Assembly: GCA_902459845.2 (NCBI GenBank)
Contig: CABPSV020000206.1
Span: forward strand, 12,569 to 23,269
From: Hepatocystis sp. ex Piliocolobus tephrosceles
Taxonomy: Eukaryota; Apicomplexa; Aconoidasida; Haemosporida; Plasmodiidae
Direction: 5' to 3'
Length of the DNA stretch: 10,701 nucleotides
Of this stretch, positions 9,733-10,701 are shown in pieces. The notes under the pieces were generated by a model. The model did not search any database. It was not told the DNA's origin and saw nothing but the letters and a program-made list of their open reading frames with translations. The position numbers and the translations under genes were made by a program. How positions within the stretch are numbered: position 1 is the stretch's first letter; each line of letters starts with the position of its first letter.

Positions 9733-10521
9733 CACTTATGTCAGGTTTTCCATAACGCACTGCGAAAGAACCTACACCTAACCTTTCTAAATCCATCGTA
9801 TGAACAAATTATCAAAAAAATAAATAGCTATATAGTTCCCGAAACAAATCGAACGTTCGATTATATTAACTTAAGTTATGACAAAAATGTAGAAAAAAAA
9901 GTAATCGAACAATACTTTATGGAAAAAGTAAACAAAAGGACAAACTTAACTACTCTCAACAACAAATGTACTACTAAAAATTATGACTACTCGTCAGGTG
10001 TTGAGGAGTTAGAGCAGGAAGAAGACCTTTCTGAAGAAGAGTCAGGTAAACATAACACAAACTCCTATCAAAATGATTTTACACAGAGTGAACAGATGGA
10101 AGATAGTGACAAAGAATCGCATGACAATGGTGTACATATCGACACAAATGCAGATAATAAAAATCTATTAAGCAACATACTAAAACGTGACAAAGATCTT
10201 TTAAAAAATAATAAAATATTTAAAAGTAATAATATAGGAATAGATATAAATTTCGTTGAGTATAAATACTCATCTAGTGCTACAGATATATATGTAAAAG
10301 AAAAAAAATATTTTGCTAAAAAGCAAAGAATAAAAATAAAAAAAGAAAACAAAATGAGTTTATTTAAAAATATAAATAAAAATGATATATATCTTTTATT
10401 TTATGAAGAAATATGTAAATTGCATAAAAATAAAAAAAACAACATTTCTAAAAATAATTCAGATGACCTTTTTTTTTATAAATCTGTTAATAAGCTTTAT
10501 TATACAAGTAATTTTTGTTAG
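3784..10521 (+). CDS. Large repeat-rich Plasmodium-type protein, unknown function, six exons, about 1883 aa
   Basis: Proposed exons are 3784-3984, 4336-4539, 4630-4695, 4817-4944, 5140-9415 and 9745-10521; together they make 5652 nt, in frame, ending in TAG. Residues 68-295 are hydrophobic and probably helical, with short repeat-like units. Residues 303-363 are 8-residue KxGQNQGQ repeats. Residues 520-581 form a hydrophobic helical block. Residues 596-722 are HKNG then EQK[NY] repeats. Residues 828-930 are Ser-rich, ending in SDRSGR repeats. Residues 953-1045 and 1091-1185 are further helical blocks that look like the conserved core. Then come IPKY (1194-1209), Thr-rich (1259-1276) and YNNER (1478-1515) inserts. 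The last exon (1626-1883) has acidic clusters from 1712. There is no signal peptide, no clear transmembrane topology and no catalytic motif I recognise. The repeats interrupt the helical blocks as low-complexity inserts, as is usual in Plasmodium proteins. Function is unknown. The first junction is uncertain; the others are well supported. Confidence 0.78.
3985..4335 (+). other. Intron 1 of the large gene (donor uncertain)
   Basis: The acceptor TTTAAAG|GTAGCC follows a T-rich stretch at 4289-4323. The phase-0 donor chosen is CAC|GTTAGG, which is weak because +3 is T, but it keeps the longest coding-like sequence before the stop at 4000-4002. Alternatives are AAA|GTAAAG at 3896 with acceptor ...GTAG|CC ending 4339, or GAA|GTAGAA at 3904 with the acceptor ending 4335; both also keep frame. 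The interior contains five 7-bp ATTTTTT units (4093-4127) with a partial sixth, and (TA)n at about 4225-4248. Confidence 0.5.
4093..4132. repeat. (ATTTTTT)n 7-bp tandem repeat in an intron
   Basis: Five exact 7-bp units start at 4093, 4100, 4107, 4114 and 4121, with a partial sixth at 4128. The repeat lies within the first intron of the large gene. Confidence 0.9.
4540..4629 (+). other. Intron 2 of the large gene, dominated by T47
   Basis: The donor is CAAAAA|GTAATA and the acceptor is GTGCTATAG|GTTTTT, phase 0. Of 90 nt, 47 are one uninterrupted T run (4574-4620) that serves as the polypyrimidine tract. Without splicing, the frame stops at the TAG of the acceptor. Confidence 0.85.
4696..4816 (+). 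other. Intron 3 of the large gene
   Basis: The donor is ACGCTA|GTAAAA and the acceptor is ACTTTACAG|GATATT, phase 0. The 121-nt interior has A-rich sequence, a CAA/TAA trinucleotide stretch and (TA)n at about 4769-4799. The flanking 22-codon exon (4630-4695) is in frame on both sides. Confidence 0.85.
4945..5139 (+). other. Intron 4 of the large gene
   Basis: The donor is TTATG|GTAATA and the acceptor is CCTTTTTCAG|GTTTAG. The junction splits Trp200 as TG|G and enters the large exon in its open frame. A 35-base A run follows the donor at 4950-4984. A T-rich block precedes the acceptor. The middle (4985-5040) is less AT-rich than other introns here. Confidence 0.88.
5447..5629 (+). repeat. 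24-bp coding tandem repeat, 8-residue K[N/Y]GQNQ[G/E]Q, seven copies plus a partial
   Basis: Seven 24-bp units run from 5447 to 5614, followed by a truncated KYGQK copy to 5629. They encode residues 303-358 and the partial to 363. Copies differ mainly by AAT versus TAT (Asn/Tyr) at the second codon, GGC versus GGA, and GAA in place of GGA in the first copy. Unit length is a multiple of 3, so copy-number change does not break frame. Near identity of copies suggests recent expansion. Confidence 0.95.
6284..6306 (+). repeat. Coding poly-A/poly-Lys tract
   Basis: Two 11-base A runs (6284-6294 and 6296-6306) separated by one G encode consecutive lysines immediately before the HKNG array. Runs of this length in a coding exon are prone to length variation and sequencing error. 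Confidence 0.85.
6326..6418 (+). repeat. 12-bp coding tandem repeat, HKNG x7 plus HKN
   Basis: Seven 12-bp units encode HKNG at residues 596-623 (6326-6409). The first uses CAT and the rest CAC for His. An eighth HKN (6410-6418) leads straight into the EQK array. The preceding HKKNG (6311-6325) is a degenerate edge copy. Confidence 0.95.
6419..6706 (+). repeat. 12-bp coding tandem repeat, EQK[N/Y], 24 copies
   Basis: Twenty-four 12-bp units encode residues 627-722. Most are EQKN or EQKY, differing by AAT versus TAT. Copy 11 is DQKN and copy 24 is EQTN; the array frays into EHNK. It is strongly charged, hydrophilic and purine-rich on the coding strand. Because the period is four codons and no unit contains a stop, several other frames across the array are also open by chance. 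Confidence 0.95.
7022..7240 (+). repeat. Ser-rich AGT/AGC low-complexity coding tract
   Basis: From residue 828 the protein is dominated by Ser with Thr, Ile, Gly, Asn and Arg, encoded mainly by AGT and AGC with ATT/ATA and ACC interspersed. The register is irregular until it becomes the regular 18-bp repeat that follows. Confidence 0.85.
7241..7330 (+). repeat. 18-bp coding tandem repeat, SDRSGR x5
   Basis: Five 18-bp units (consensus AGTGATAGAAGTGGTAGA) encode SDRSGR at residues 901-930. Copy 4 has ATT (Ile) in place of AGT and copy 5 ends in AGT (Ser). The tract is rich in Ser and Arg and resembles a phosphorylatable low-complexity linker; that role is inference. Confidence 0.93.
7742..7810 (+). 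repeat. Ser/Ile/Gly/Asn low-complexity coding tract
   Basis: AGT, ATT and GGT/AAT codons alternate and end in a run of seven Ser codons. This tract (residues about 1068-1090) separates two hydrophobic helical blocks of the large protein. Confidence 0.85.
8120..8167 (+). repeat. 12-bp coding repeat, IPKY x3 plus ISEY
   Basis: Three exact 12-bp units (ATACCAAAATAT) encode IPKY at residues 1194-1205, followed by a diverged ISEY copy. A KPEH sequence just before may be a degenerate edge copy. Confidence 0.9.
8315..8368 (+). repeat. 18-bp coding repeat, T[D/N]IT.. x3, Thr-rich
   Basis: Three diverged 18-bp units (consensus ACTGACATTACTNCTGTT) encode TDITSV, TNITAV and TDITTA at residues 1259-1276, continuing into a Thr/Pro-rich stretch to about 1296. 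It is one of the less AT-rich pieces of the exon. Confidence 0.85.
8766..8785 (+). repeat. A20 run inside coding exon, poly-Lys
   Basis: Twenty consecutive A encode lysines followed by Arg-Lys, giving a strongly basic cluster that could act as a nuclear localisation signal. The frame on both sides is coding-like, so the run length is presumably correct modulo 3. Confidence 0.85.
8972..9085 (+). repeat. 15-bp coding tandem repeat, YNNER-type, seven copies plus a partial
   Basis: Seven 15-bp units (consensus TATAATAACGAAAGA) start at 8972, with variants YNSKK, YNNEK and YNDER. An eighth, partial copy is interrupted by Ser codons. They encode residues about 1478-1515. Confidence 0.93.
9416..9744 (+). 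other. Intron 5 of the large gene
   Basis: The donor is AAAATA|GTAACT and the acceptor is CTTATGTCAG|GTTTTC, both phase 0, joining Ile1625 to Val1626. Reading past the donor gives only TTP plus poly-Lys and a stop at 9446-9448, while the downstream frame is open and protein-like from the acceptor to 10521 without its own upstream ATG near 9745. The interior contains (AAAT)n, a moderately GC-richer stretch at 9480-9583, eight 13-bp repeats and a T48 run before the acceptor. Confidence 0.85.
9589..9732. repeat. 13-bp minisatellite (AATCA+T8) followed by T48, intronic
   Basis: Units of AATCATTTTTTTT start at 9589, 9602, 9615, 9628, 9641, 9654 and 9667, with a final AATCA at 9680. The copy at 9654 ends in C. 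The last copy merges into 48 consecutive T (9685-9732), which form the polypyrimidine tract of the acceptor at 9744. Confidence 0.93.
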
Positions 10522-10701
10522 TTATTAACTCAAGTCAAACAGGTTTATCGCATACATACATACTTATTTATTTATTTATTATTTTATTTTTTTTTTTTTT
10601 TTGTTATTTTTCTCTTTCATTTTTTGAATTGTTTGTTATTTATTTCTTTGATTTTTTTTAGTCTTGCTAGCTAGTTGTTAATATAGCTAGTTGTTAAGTT
10701 A
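10522..10701. other. Downstream flank of the large gene
   Basis: No coding sequence is seen. It is presumably the 3' untranslated region. It contains TACA and TTTA tetranucleotide repeats near 10552-10580, a T run near 10587-10602, and a 14-bp direct repeat (TAGCTAGTTGTTAA) at 10668-10681 and 10684-10697. Confidence 0.75.

Noticed and set aside
9919..10521. Separate 200-codon gene starting at ATG 9919
   Set aside because: The same frame is open and protein-like back to a strong splice acceptor at 9744, and matches the phase of the donor at 9416, so it is the last exon of the large gene.

Overview
The window looks like nuclear chromosomal DNA from a malaria parasite (Plasmodium or a very close apicomplexan). 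Non-coding DNA is almost entirely A+T and full of (TA)n and very long A or T homopolymers (up to T48). Genes are split by short AT-rich introns with GTAA-type donors and T-tract/AG acceptors. The proteins are Asn/Lys-rich with short tandem amino-acid repeats. I cannot fix the species. No RNA gene, transposon, CRISPR array or operon is seen.

Layout: 1-1304 is non-coding, with no gene I can support. 1305-2564 (+) is a four-exon gene. When its exons are joined at consensus splice sites they give an unbroken 258-residue protein that I recognise as an E2F-associated phosphoprotein (EAPP) family member, with the C-terminal Cys-rich/QRH...YHFF domain. 2565-3783 is intergenic. 3784-10521 (+) is best read as one six-exon gene for a protein of about 1883 residues that I do not recognise. 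It has a helical N-terminal part, several low-complexity inserts made of 12-, 15-, 18- and 24-bp in-frame repeats, hydrophobic helical blocks between them, and an acidic C-terminal exon. 10522-10701 is downstream flank.

The main result of splicing by eye is that long open frames alone mislead here. The frame that appears to stop at 9448 is reading into an intron. A phase-0 donor at 9416 joins to an acceptor ending at 9744 and adds 258 residues. At the other end, four further exons precede the big exon. The first splice junction (after about 3984) is the least certain.

The two genes lie in the same orientation and are probably separately transcribed. Nothing in the sequence links their functions. 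The EAPP-like protein is expected to be nuclear from its family; the large protein has no signal peptide and no assigned role. I see no clear multi-gene 'system'. The points worth attention are an EAPP relative in a lineage where I know of no canonical E2F, a family of related QK-type repeat arrays in the large protein, and introns dominated by extreme homopolymers and minisatellites.
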